From Thelonectria olida (Eukaryota > Ascomycota > Sordariomycetes > Hypocreales > Nectriaceae): a stretch of DNA of 64,000 bases. Positions within the stretch are counted from its first letter, which is position 1. Every line of letters starts with the position of its first letter. The stretch covers positions 496,001-560,000 of the forward strand of contig JAGPYM010000010.1 of assembly GCA_020736575.1 (NCBI GenBank), in the 5' to 3' direction. Below are positions 24,787-34,840 of the stretch, in pieces. The notes below the pieces were generated by a model. It did not search any database and had not been told where the DNA came from. It saw nothing but the letters and a program-made list of their open reading frames with translations. The position numbers and the translations under genes are program-made.

Positions 24787-26071
24787 TTACAACTCATCGC
24801 CAACAACAGGCATTGGCTTCTCCATGCCGTCTGCACCCTCAACGAAGGCCTTCTCAACCATCCATCCCCATTTCGCCGCTCCCCTCGCCGCCGCAAATGG
24901 TTCGCTCTCCGAGTGCGTCTTGTAGGGGTACAGAGCCGTCATCCGATACTCTCCATCCAAAACCTGGTGCGCCTTATCGGTGCATTCCTGCGACTCGGAA
25001 GGGTTGTTGGCGATGCAGGGCAGGGCTGCGACGACCTCGTCCAGGGCGGCGTGGAAGTGCGGGTCTGATGCATCTTCTCCTACGACGATGACGGATCCCA
25101 AGTCTTGGACGCCGAAGCCCGCGTCTTGGAGCCAGTTGACGTACTGCACGGCGAGGCCATAGAGGTGCAGCTTCATCTCCAGCCCGAAATGGGACTGTCG
25201 AGATGATACCAGTCTGTTGTCGGGTCCGATTTTACTAACAATGGACGACTTTTGCAGCGAAGGCTTTGGATCTTCACAGCCAGTGTGTAGAATCTCCGTG
25301 TACAACGAGTGTTTGTCGAAACTATTGGTGTCAGCCAGTCAGTCTCGTTCCTCGCGCGCAGGGCATCATTGCATAACTCACTTGATGTAGAGAATAGGCC
25401 GGCCCTTCCCGTCAAACTTGAATCGTCCGGGCAACTGGCACGTCTCGATTTCGGCGTCCAAGAGAGTGGCTCGGCTTTCGGTCAGATACATCTGGTCCTT
25501 CAAGGCGGCGGAGAGGGATGGCTCCAAGCCGGCCCTCAGGAGGGCATCGGTGAGGTCGTTGTCCCACCAGTCGCGGTCATGCCAGGATTTAATCAAGGGC
25601 GCCGTGAACGAAGCTCGCACAATGGTCTTGTTGAAGGCGGCCTCTGATTCCTTCTTCAGCTGGGAAACCATCTGCTCCAGGATGGCGGCGTCCTCGGTCG
25701 TCGCGTAGCCGCAGCTTCGCTTCAGATTCCGCCAGTACTCGGCGAGCTTGTCCCCGCGCTTGACGTCCTTGTATGGGCGGTAGTTGAGGTCAGTCAGACG
25801 CTGCATCATGCTCATGTATTGCGCGTCTCCTGCGACTTTGGCGAGGTTGACGGTCGTTCCATTCTTGAAGTGAACAGCCGAGGTGCTATTTCGTGTAAGT
25901 GACTTTCGTTCTTTCTTTCTTGGTGCTGGACAGATACTTGATCCCAACTCACCCGTAAGATTGGCCCAGGTCAAAGCCAATTGCGTAGGACTCAGGCACA
26001 AAGACCTGTGCATGAGTCGCTTGGGCCAGGACGGCGCCCGAGAGAAGAGTAGACAGCCACGGAGACTTCAT
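24787..26071 (-). CDS. Secreted protein with degenerate Hsp70/actin-like (ASKHA) fold
   Basis: Three exons on the minus strand, 26071-25953, 25885-25382 and 25321-24787, give 385 residues. Residues 1-21 form a signal peptide (MKSPWLSTLLSGAVLAQA). The order of segments follows Hsp70. Residues 30-44, AIGFDLGQSYGTSAV, match the phosphate-1 loop. A helix LEQMVSQLKKESEAAF followed by IVRASFTAP matches the Hsp70 segment ending in ITVPAYF. RPILYINFDKHSLYTEIL occupies the place of the phosphate-2 loop but lacks its DLGGGT. LGSVIVVGEDASDP near the end resembles the adenosine loop. There is no substrate-binding domain. I infer an extracellular or secretory-pathway relative of Hsp70 that may no longer hydrolyse ATP. 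The family is not one I can name. It lies convergent to the DUF829 gene, only 52 bases apart. Confidence 0.75.
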
Positions 26072-26630
26072 GATGAAGCAACGGAATGCAAACGAGCTTT
26101 GTGGAGTCGATGAGAGGACTTATTGATAGAGAAACATGCATCATGACATTGACCAACGCCTGTTTTTATTTACTTTCTTTGCCGCTGTTGTGTCGTTGTT
26201 GACAGCTTGCTTGCAATGTCGGCCATTTCCGCATTGAGTGTCGCGTGGAGTTGGCTGGTGCGACAGAACCAACAACACGCTGCCACAGCCACACAGCACG
26301 AGAACAGGCCAGGCTGCAGTCGTTTCAGGCATGTTTGGTTGGATGAAATCTTGTTTATGCATCGACGGTTGAGATCTGTCCTTCGCCAAGAGACTGAAGC
26401 GCGGTGTTCTCATGACTCTGCGGTTGATGACAATGTGTCCAGAAAGCCCTGTCATGCGAATGATTCCGGAGCCAGATGACTGACTGCATTCAAGATTAGA
26501 TGATTACATTGAAATACGCTACAACGAACTGCTTATTCCGACAACCGAGAACCGCGCCACCTGTCATGTCCTCGCTTACACCAAGTACAACCAACACGAA
26601 GTTCACAACCTCGTCATTTGATTGACGGCT
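26072..26630. other. Intergenic
   Basis: Promoter side of the Hsp70-like gene and 3' side of the cupin gene. No coding region is supported. Confidence 0.5.
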
Positions 26631-27056
26631 TCAAAGCCTTGCCGACACCTTCTCCTCATGAGTAAACCGGTAAACAACATTCTCAAAACTTCCCTCAGGA
26701 AAAACATAGAACCATTTCAGTTCATCATCCCCAGTAAAGACGCCGTGTTCCGCATCCCCGGGGATCCAAATCACCATGTCCTTGGAGACCTTGTTCCTCT
26801 GCCCTTCGATTTCCACCTCGCCCGAACCAGATAAGATGTAATATATCTCGGCTTGTTTGTGCCGATGGAGGGCGAGGGCGCCGTAGCGAGGGCAGACGGC
26901 CACTCCGCCGCTCATGGAGGTGGTGGGTGTTTCGGGCGAAGATAGCAACGTGTGCCACGTGGTATTGCCATAGGATGAGTCTGCAAACCCTGAAGGCGAT
27001 GAAGTCTCTTCTCGAGCTGAGACGTCTAGGATGACTGGTTTATGAGAGCGACACAT
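26631..27056 (-). CDS. Small single-domain cupin protein
   Basis: Single exon of 141 residues on the minus strand. Cupin motif 1 reads GALALHRHKQAEIYYILSG, with the two His and the Glu that bind metal. Motif 2 reads IPGDAEHGVFTGDDELKW, with the last metal-binding His. This is one complete beta-barrel of the RmlC-like fold; such small cupins may be dioxygenases, isomerases or binding proteins, and the sequence does not decide between them. The frame is open for another 105 codons upstream, but the upstream translation looks unrelated, so I start at 27056 (MCRSHKPVIL). No signal peptide is visible from that start. Confidence 0.8.
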   Translation of the reverse strand: MCRSHKPVILDVSAREETSSPSGFADSSYGNTTWHTLLSSPETPTTSMSGGVAVCPRYGALALHRHKQAEIYYILSGSGEVEIEGQRNKVSKDMVIWIPGDAEHGVFTGDDELKWFYVFPEGSFENVVYRFTHEEKVSARL

Positions 27057-27775
27057 TTTGATACGAGGGCGGTGACTCTCGAGGGTTATAGCTGGGATTC
27101 GTGAGATGAGAGGAAGACCAACCACGACATAACATATCTTAAATATTGAAGCAATGAATCTGAGTTGATGTAACAACGGATCACAACCCAGGATCCTATT
27201 TCCTAATACAGTTCGACCACACGCAACCCAGGCGCCGTCTTTCGCTCTATGTGGGTGCGAATGGGCCAGTGGGCATGTCACCCGCCCACCCCTCACGAAC
27301 AGGTTATGCATGTCTTGCCAATTCTTATCCAGAACCGTGAAAGCAGCATATGAGCCGGCTAGATAGGCCAAGATAGTATATCTAGAATGTATCCACGTTC
27401 GTTGTACCGAGGGTAGACGAGCCCTCCATTCTCCGTGCTTCTGTTAAAGACAGCGCCCGAGGCTATGATAACATAGAGAGATTATATGCAGACGTACTTG
27501 AGAGGATATCTATTCCTAATCATGTCCGTCAAGCCATCTTATTCACTCTTTCGAATGCGAGGTGTGTTTCCAACCTCCAAATCAGACTGGTATAAACGGA
27601 GACTATATCCAATACTGGGAACACGTTCCGGAGGACAACTGCCACAAAATAGCAGCAGTGAGATGGCTCCCACCTGACAGGGAGGGAGGGACGAGATGAA
27701 GTTACACCCCAGACAGTCTTTAAGGCAAAAAGAATGGTCCTTGTGACATCCAGACCAACAAAGGTCAAAAAGAAA
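27057..27775. other. Intergenic between the cupin gene and tRNA copy 4
   Basis: No gene is supported. The open frame continuing upstream of the cupin to 27371 may be an untranslated leader. Confidence 0.5.
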
Positions 27776-27865
27776 CTCCGGTACAGGGAATCGAACCCTG
27801 GGCTCCGCGGAACTGATCCCTCAGGTTATGAGAGCGCGAAATGTTAGCCACTACACCATACCGGA
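27776..27865 (-). tRNA. tRNA-Glu (anticodon CTC), 18-nt intron, copy 4
   Basis: Minus strand, 90 nt. The mature sequence is identical to the other copies. The intron is the shortest of the set (18 nt, 27811-27828). The anticodon-pairing segment is GAGGG rather than GAGAG, so pairing with CTCTC needs a G-U pair. The flanks keep the A5 run (27767-27771) that gives a T5 terminator on the tRNA strand. Confidence 0.92.
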
Positions 27866-28388
27866 TGTTGTGGTTGTTGAAGGCGAGCGAGACAATGAGC
27901 TCTAAGAAAATGGCGCAGGCGATGGTATCCCCATGGTGGTGTGGATGGGTGGGGCGGTTGTGCAAATTTTACAGTCAAAGTCGGTACCAAGGAAGAGTAG
28001 TTAGCCCGAGTACGTATGTATATGGAAACTTACCTCTCTTCAAATGGTAACGAACCGTGGGAGTTTGATGCGCGATTTGGTTAGACAACTTGACAACGTA
28101 GGAGCTTGTGATTGCTGAGATATGATGGCCAGATTTTGTGGAGTACGTCTCACGAAACAGCCGTTTCCCAATGGACAAGTTAAGTGATGCGTAGTTAAAG
28201 GACTAGTAAAACGTAATGTCAATAATTAAAAAGTAGCTTTAGAATACAGTGATTAAGTTCAGCTAGTTGTACTTCCTGTGACTAAACCCGAGTGCTTAGG
28301 AGCGGCGAGTCTTCTCCAGAAGCAAAAAGAATTGGCCAACGAGAATCTCCAGGAGTCCCGAAAAGACAGTAAAAAGGCAAAAAGAAAA
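27866..28388. other. Intergenic between tRNA copies 4 and 5
   Basis: No coding region is supported. AT content rises around 28180-28270. Confidence 0.5.
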
Positions 28389-28481
28389 CTCCGGTACAGG
28401 GAATCGAACCCTGGGCTCCGCGGATCAAGATGATCTCTCAGTAGTGAGAGCGCGAAATGTTAGCCACTACACCATACCGGA
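28389..28481 (-). tRNA. tRNA-Glu (anticodon CTC), 21-nt intron, copy 5
   Basis: Minus strand, 93 nt, with the same mature exons as the other four copies. The 21-nt intron (28424-28444) is most like that of copy 2 and keeps GAGAG. A short segment to the left of the gene, AAAAAGAAAACTCCGG, is shared with copies 3 and 4, including the terminator run. Confidence 0.92.
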
Positions 28482-29055
28482 TGGTGGTTGTTGATGTCGA
28501 TCTCGAAGGAATTTGCCATTATTCGGAAATCCCCTGCATCCCACACGACGGCAATCTCACCAGGTGCCAATTTTGGGATCAAATAGCCGTCCTGAACTAG
28601 AAAAGGTCCTGAAACTGTACAGTGATTTACTTTCGTACATGTTCTTTGTGTAGGTAGGCACAGTCGAGTTGATATGCCCTCTCGTACCTGAGGTAACTCT
28701 GACTGCTCCAGACCGAATCCTATTTCACTGTGATTTACGAGCTGCGAACCGAAAAAGTACCCGAAACCTCATTCTGCGCGTGCCTGTTTGGAAAGAGACG
28801 AATATCGCTGTTTGGCGACAGCTGTTGGCCAGTTGTTGGTGAGAAGCTTCCAGAACCACAACAACACAAACACCAAACACCATGTTTCAGAATGCCAATT
28901 CAATCTCTCTTGTTGTCCATCACTATTGTTTCCGTCGCTCGTTCTCCTTCTTCAAAGCTCTGTGGAATCTCATCTGTGTTTGGACCATTGCTCTCTCTGC
29001 CCTCATCATCAACAACATCACCTACCTCTGGACGTGCATTGCAACACACCGTACT
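28482..29055. other. Intergenic and promoter of the zinc-finger gene
   Basis: Several overlapping short open frames are present. One (28882-29103) encodes a hydrophobic stretch and runs in frame into the proposed first exon of the zinc-finger gene at 29056, but I see no evidence that the longer version is translated. Confidence 0.45.
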
Positions 29056-30446
29056 ATGAGCAACTGTACGATCCCTTTTAAGGATGACAAGTTCCTATGC
29101 TAACTATGCATATAGACTACAACCCCTTCTCCTCGACGCCCTCTCGCGCCCCTTCATCCAGCTTCATTCTAGCTCGACCGGGTCAGGGTATCATCGCGCC
29201 CCCGGGATACTTCGTGCTCGCCTCTCCCAACATGGAAGAGAACTTCAGGTACTCCTGCCCCCACGCCGGCTGCGACGGCTTCACCTTCGCCTCCGCCAAG
29301 GAATGCGTCCAGCACGAACGCGACTGGCACGCCGGGCCTTACCAGTGTGCAGAGTGCAACGCCAAGTTCGCCGCCGCCCCGGCGTTGAGACGCCATGCCA
29401 AAGCCAGTTCACACGACGTGGAGTGGAAGTGCACGGATGAGCGCTGCGACATGACCGGCGTCGTCTTCGAGTCGAGAAAGGCATACTAGGACCATGTCGT
29501 CGAGTCTCCGGCGCACGAGGTGGACGTCACCTCAGAGGGAAATAGCCCAAAGCCCAAGTTAGCGACAGTCGTACAGAGCGAAAACATGGAAGATGAAGAG
29601 GTGAGCTTCCAAGACATCATCTACACGGATTCTCGAACGAAGGCCAAGTCAGGCAAAAATGTCCAGTCAAAGGAACCCTCAGACGAGTACGTCTGCAAAG
29701 AGGCTTGCTGCGGAAAGATTGAGAAGGACTTCAAATGCAAGTCTGAATGGGGCCGCCACGCCGAAGCAACCCATCACAAAACGGCCGTCATCCTTGGCAC
29801 TGCTCTCCGCGCCCATCTTCCGCCCGGCGACGCCCTGGACGAAGAACAAGCAGCCATCAAGGGCCTCATTTGCAACGCACTCGAATGTCCAGCATACGAC
29901 CAGCGCTTCCCCACGCTCAATACGTACTTCACTCACCTGACAAAGCCAGAGCATCTAGCTGGAGCAGAAGAAAACGTGCGAATGGCTCTCGTCGAGGGCA
30001 TCGAGAAGGCCGACCTAAACCTGGTCTGCAAGAAGGCGGCGTGTCCCAAACACGGCCAAACCTTTTCCTCCATCTGCGGCTACAAACTTCATCTGGCCTC
30101 CAGGCCTCACATGGGGGCGCATGAGCCTGACACTCCCTACCTAGCACCCCAGGACAGCTTCGGGCTTCGGGAGGGCTTTACCAACTCCTTGTTTTCGCCC
30201 ATCACGCCAGCGGCGACATTCACACAGGCGAGCCCATTAAGCCCCTCAGTTGGCAGGGACCGTAAACAGGCGCAGGAAAATTCGTTCAAGAAGGTTACGC
30301 TTCACCGATCGGGTACGTCCAAGAAGCGCGAGGAGGAGTTGATGGAGAGGAACTCAGAATTGGAAGCTCGAGTGAAGCGGCTGGAAGAGGAGCTGGCTGA
30401 AGTGAGACCGCTGTTTGACATGGTCAAGCAAATGGGACTGAAGTGA
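29056..30446 (+). pseudogene. C2H2 zinc-finger protein gene with an in-frame TAG inside finger 3
   Basis: My model starts with a 10-nt exon, 29056-29065 (MSN plus one base), then a 50-nt intron (GTACGA, GCTAAC, ATAG), then one long exon from 29116 to 30446. The junction reads MSNYYNPFSSTPS. There are six Cys/His modules: YSCPHAGCDG, YQCAECNAKF, WKCTDERCDM, YVCKEACCGK, LICNALECPA and LVCKKAACPK, each followed by a His pair. A basic and coiled-coil tail (RNSELEARVKRLEEELAEV) ends the protein. Finger 3 is interrupted by TAG at 29487-29489, between its Cys pair and its DHVVESPAH. The frame continues for 320 codons without another stop or shift. So this is a recent nonsense allele, an assembly error, or a read-through case. 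I call it a pseudogene with that caveat. Intact relatives would probably be nuclear DNA-binding proteins. Confidence 0.7.
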
Positions 30447-30763
30447 TTGTATTGCCCAGCGATGGTAGTACTAAGTGCACAACATTGTATCAAGAGGACA
30501 GTAACTGTCTCAGGAAGCAAGTATGGAAGTGGTCGGCTTCTACATCACGGGTTGTGAACAAGTGTGTTGTTGAAAAACTGCCTTTCGAGTGTCTATTCCC
30601 AAAAAGCCAAGTGATGCCGCTCCTAATAATACAATATTCATTCACTCATGCCGTTACCACCCGGTGCGCCGAACGTTCAAAATTCCACCACACTCTGGGG
30701 TATCTTGCGCTTCGCCTCACGCCAAACCATGACCAACCAACCGGTCCAAATGGCAAGCACCAT
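30447..30763. other. Intergenic between convergent genes
   Basis: Shared 3' region of the zinc-finger gene (plus) and the acidic-protein gene (minus). Nothing else is recognised. Confidence 0.5.
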
Positions 30764-32471
30764 TCAGTCGTCCGCAACGACAATGGGAGAAGAGATTGAG
30801 CTGCCGGGCTCAGCCTCGGTGTTCACGCTACGATCGCCTTCGTAGCCATCGTCCTCTTCCTCTTCCTCTTCGAGTACCATGGGGATGTCAGGGCCCTGCC
30901 CCTGAATCCCAACCGTCTCGTCATTCCCATCGTCATGACCCTCCCACTCCGACTCCTCAACATCCTCTCCCACGCCAGATTCGTAATCGCCGACCACGGA
31001 GCTCTCCACCTCCGTGACGATCCCGTTCTCGCCCGGGTCCTCAACGCTCTCAACCGGCGTGTTGCGGTGGATCGGAAGGCCGTTAACCCAGTTAACGTGC
31101 TCCCATTGACCAACGAGATGGTTGTCCGAGTACACTTGAGAACCATCCAAGAAAACTTGAACGGCATCTTCAGTGATTTCCCACTGCTCGAATGTCTCGC
31201 TGTCGATAGCAAGCTCCACCTCCGGGAGGTCGTCAACCTCGGAATCATCGTCGGCGACATAGACTTCCAAGTCGACTGAGTGCTCTCGGGAACTGGTGAC
31301 GATATCGGTATCGTGAACGACGTTTGCAGAGGCGGCATCATCTTGAGCAGCGTGCCAGGCGAGATGGCTTCGAACCCAGTTCGTGTACTGGTCCTCCGGA
31401 GCCCTAGGATACACTGGCTCACCGTTTCTTCCAAAGGATATGTGCCTGCGGCACAACTCGCACTCAGAGTCGGCGGAGCTCGCGACGGTGGACGTGAATT
31501 CATGTTCGCCTGTAGGCGAATCTCTCACGACGGATGGGGGTTGAATGGTAGAAGAGGCGGTAGAAGAGGAGTCGTCATCGGACGAGGCATAATCATCAAA
31601 GGACTGCGGAAGGGAGAGTTCTTCAACACCTGAGAATCGAGGCTTAAAGACTAAAAGTGATAAAGCAGTCAGAAAATGAGGGCTAGAGACAGTAGAGGTG
31701 GACTGGGTACTTACGAGGATCATTCTCGTACCAATCCGGCTGAGCAACTACATTGGATCTAGTGCTTGGACGTTAGTCGTTATCTTGGGCAAGTATGAAT
31801 TCAATAATTTACTGTAGAATGTACTCAGGTTGGGCTTTGGCTTCTTTATCATCCTCGCCGGTTAGGTCGATGACACCAGACTCCTCAGCCGGCTGAATGG
31901 TCTGGTCACCAGAGGGATCGATATCCCACTCAGGCAACAGGCCAGCACCAATGAAGATGTCCTCCAACCTTATTCCCTGCTCGTAGGCCTCGCCAAGTCT
32001 CCGGTTCCCCTTGGTTATGAGGTCGTTCTGAACAAGGTCTCCAATAATGACTTGACCATTGTGAAACTTGGACAGAGCCGACTGGATGTTCTGGTGGAGT
32101 CCACCTTGCTCGAGATCAACTTGGCGATCAATACCTGGCCATGTAGGAAGGCAGTCATAGTCATAAGCAATGTCCTTGACAGGGACTTCCCAGAACATGG
32201 CCCATCGAAGACGAGTCCGAGCCTCATTGAGTAGGAACTCGTAGACTCCGGTACGAAGGAAGGCGATAGGAACATTGTTGCGGAGGAAGTGTCTGAATTC
32301 TAGGAGGCGGTCATCGTCATCTGCAATGAGTCTGGTTAGTAAAGAAACACAATATGCCTGAGCTGGCTCCTTGCCTTTCGCTCTCCGGTTAGATACAGCT
32401 GGACTAAGGCGAGGCCTTTGGGGGTCACCTTGGTTCCACTCCCCGGAAGCGTGTCTCTTGCCAGAACTCAT
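30764..32471 (-). CDS. Acidic, mostly disordered protein of unknown function
   Basis: Three exons on the minus strand, 32471-31813, 31758-31715 and 31650-30764, give 529 residues. The middle exon is only 44 nt; its junctions read YILQSNVVAQ and ENDPLFKPRF. The N-terminal 170 residues look folded (RLLEFRHFLRNNVPIAFL, RTRLRWAMFWEVPVKDIAYD). The rest is Asp/Glu/Ser-rich, ending in a run of nine acidic residues and short repeats. A possible zinc site, CELC followed by HLAWH about 35 residues later, lies in the middle. There is no signal peptide or membrane span, and I recognise no family. A 54-nt in-frame segment (32321-32374) with TTACTAAC and GCAG at its end could be a GC-AG intron. Removing it keeps the frame. 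Confidence 0.7.
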
Positions 32472-34058
32472 GGTGTACGGATCGAGTTGTATTGCGACAC
32501 TTGGCGAAGAAGCGATGCAAATAATGCTTGAGAGGAAGACTCCAAAGGTGGAAGTGTGCGAAGCGAGGAGCGCGAGGTAGAAGTGGTGGAGACGAGAAGA
32601 AAGGGATGATGGATGAAAGCGGTGAGAAGAAAGAGATGATAGATAAGGCGACGAGTGAATAGATGACGGGTAAAACTACTGAGTAGAAGTATGATGAATA
32701 ACGGTACTGAGTAGAACGATGCTGGATAAGTAGCGGAGAAAAGATGGGCTGCGAAGCAAGTGCGAGATGTAAAGTGAGAAGGGGGGAAGAAAAGTGAGAG
32801 AAGAGAACTTAATTCTGAGAACTGTGCTTGGGGGAGCCAGTTCTTATAGTCTAGTTTGGGAGGGAATGGTTGAAGGGGAAGTTGAATAGCAGCTCGCACC
32901 GTGGTAGGCGCATTGAGGCAGAGGGGAGGGACGCCGGCCTTATTATGCCAATACAAACGAGCCCAACGCCCGTGCTATGCTCCCGAATAGCACTTCCATT
33001 GTTTACTTAGGACTTGGCCCCTCTAGGCATAGGTACCTACGTAGCCAGTAACGTTCGCTCCGTGTTGCTCGCCCTCCATTCTCACTCCCCTGCGCCTAGC
33101 TGGGAACTGCGAACGGACCGGGGCCGCCACACCAATCACGAAGATTTGGCTGCATCTCTAGCATCGTTGAACAATGGGCAACAGTTATAGTCGATGTTTG
33201 TTCAATGAAGCTTTTGTGAACACAATGGGTGTTGAATAACCCGGAGGGTGCGCAGGGGGTGTGAGTGAATCCCACGATACGGACCTTCATGTCAGCACCC
33301 GCAGCAGGCGTTATCACGGGACTAGCGCAACGTGTGTCTACATGCCACGAGGGCATCCCACGATTGGAAAACCTAGCGTAGGCAAGTTCCTGTTGGTTAG
33401 TCTACTCAAGTTCAAACTTAAGAGATCTCGGTGGCTCGGCTTTGCAGTGCGAGGGGCAGGTAGGTTTGCTCAGCGCTTAATGAGTGTGGTTCCGCCCGCT
33501 TTCATCCGCTGGGAAGGGTAGCTGAGCGCCCACAATCCTTGAGTATTCGAAGCTTTCCAGTAGAAAATATGCACTGTGTGATGTCGTGATGAACTTGTTG
33601 GGACTGGTCTTCCTTGCTCAGCAAGCAACCCCTGGTGTATGTACAGGCATATCCACCTCTCTACGATAGCCCGGTACGGGTATATGGTGCAAATCAGTTT
33701 CAGCGAAGCTGCCTGACATACATGGCGCTGTCTGTCATGCGTTCGACCCTTAAACAGAGAGTGTTGATGACCGTAACGACTGGTTGTAGGCAGGCGAGTC
33801 GAGGTAGATTAGCTTTCATGATTGAGGCCGCGACCACTAAAGTATGCTCAAGTGAAATCGTTTTTTGTCTATCCGTTGATCTGCCAGTTTATACCGCTCC
33901 ATATTGCGTCTTCGTAAAGAAATATTGTCCATGTAGAATTTGCTGCCATGCCAACGCCAAGGTGTGCATCTCCCGTGCTTTCTGGCTCTCTCAGAGCATC
34001 GAATTGTTGTGGGTGTCCCCAAAATCGTCGTGTCCTCCAGCCAGTAGTCCTCGGATAT
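32472..34058. other. Intergenic, about 1.6 kb
   Basis: The first 450 bases are the purine-rich (GA) leader and promoter of the acidic-protein gene on the minus strand. No gene is supported in the remainder. An open frame on the plus strand (33614-34078) has no recognisable domain. Confidence 0.5.
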
Positions 34059-34437
34059 TTACTGAATATCGTCCATAACCACCTCCTCGGTCTGTGCCTC
34101 TTTTATCGTGTTCTCGGGAGCATCTAATGGCATTAGCAAAAGTCTTCCTTGGACTACGACATGACGTACCATTCATCTCTGCCTCTCCCGTAGCCTCCAT
34201 CTTTCGCTTGAGCGCATATCCCATCTTCTTCTCCAACTTCTTCGCTTTCTTGCCGCTCAAACGGGCTCGGGGTCCGCTTGTCGGCAGCAGGCCCTTCCGC
34301 GCTCCTCGCGTCGTGTCCGCCTTGGCAATCTTGTCCTTGGGCGTTTGCGATCGCTTGCGACTCTCTTTCTTGACCTTGGAAGCTCGAGCGGCGAGGCGGT
34401 TCTTGGAGGGACCGTTGGGGTTCTTGACGGAAGGCAT
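34059..34437 (-). CDS. ALB1: Ribosome biogenesis protein Alb1
   Basis: Two exons on the minus strand, 34437-34170 and 34123-34059, give 110 residues. The 46-nt intron has GTACGT, TGCTAAT and CATTAG. Without splicing the frame runs on to 33991 with an unrelated tail; with splicing it ends MNDAPENTIKEAQ and a short acidic C-terminus. The protein is very basic and begins MPSVKNPNGPSKNRLAARA. The segment LSGKKAKKLEKKMGYALKRK corresponds to the conserved core of yeast Alb1 (LSKKRAKKIERNLKYATQRK as I recall it). Alb1 works with Arx1 on late pre-60S particles and their nuclear export. It is shorter than the yeast protein (about 175 residues) because the C-terminal extension is missing. Confidence 0.8.
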
Positions 34438-34840
34438 GTTTGAAATTCGGGTATGGCACGCAAAGGACGCTTCGTGGGGAGACAAGGAGGCGCAAGGTTA
34501 TCGAGAGTCGCAAGCGCAAGAAGAATTGAAGTTCTTTTTTCGGTGAAGTGAAGTTCTCGGTGAGGCTCACGCTAACTCCGCCATTCCCTAGCGCAAAGTC
34601 ACAATCCACTTTAACATTGGATGGCGGAGCTTCTTCGCCAAGCTGACGGGAGACACTCGGACATCCGCATTCGAGCACCAACAGGGTCCTCGATAAGTCT
34701 GACCAACCATCAGGATAGGTGAAAGATCGCTTATTAGTCTAACATCTTTTTTTTTTTTTTTTTGTACATCATTACAAGCTATCAAAGTGTCATCCAACTC
34801 CTCGTTATCGTGTCCATCACATATCAAACACCTCCAGCGC
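34438..34840. other. Intergenic between ALB1 and YTP1, with a poly-T run
   Basis: ALB1 promoter and YTP1 3' region. A T17 run on the plus strand lies at about 34747-34763. It is an A-tract on the sense strand of YTP1, about 80 bases after its stop, and may be part of the polyadenylation region. Confidence 0.5.

Noticed and set aside
17092..27056. Secondary-metabolite gene cluster (acetyltransferase, aldo-keto reductase, PaxU-like protein, cupin)
   Set aside because: These families occur in clusters, but there is no synthase, P450, terpene cyclase or cluster regulator here, and a Ca2+ exchanger and spaced unrelated genes intervene.
28882..29103. Possible small membrane protein starting MFQNANS
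   Set aside because: The same DNA is better explained as promoter plus the 10-nt first exon of the zinc-finger gene. The hydrophobic segment alone is weak evidence.
29440..29490. A short intron that would remove the TAG in zinc finger 3
   Set aside because: The only GT-AG pairs give introns of about 30 nt or weak donors, and would delete finger residues that are otherwise correctly spaced.
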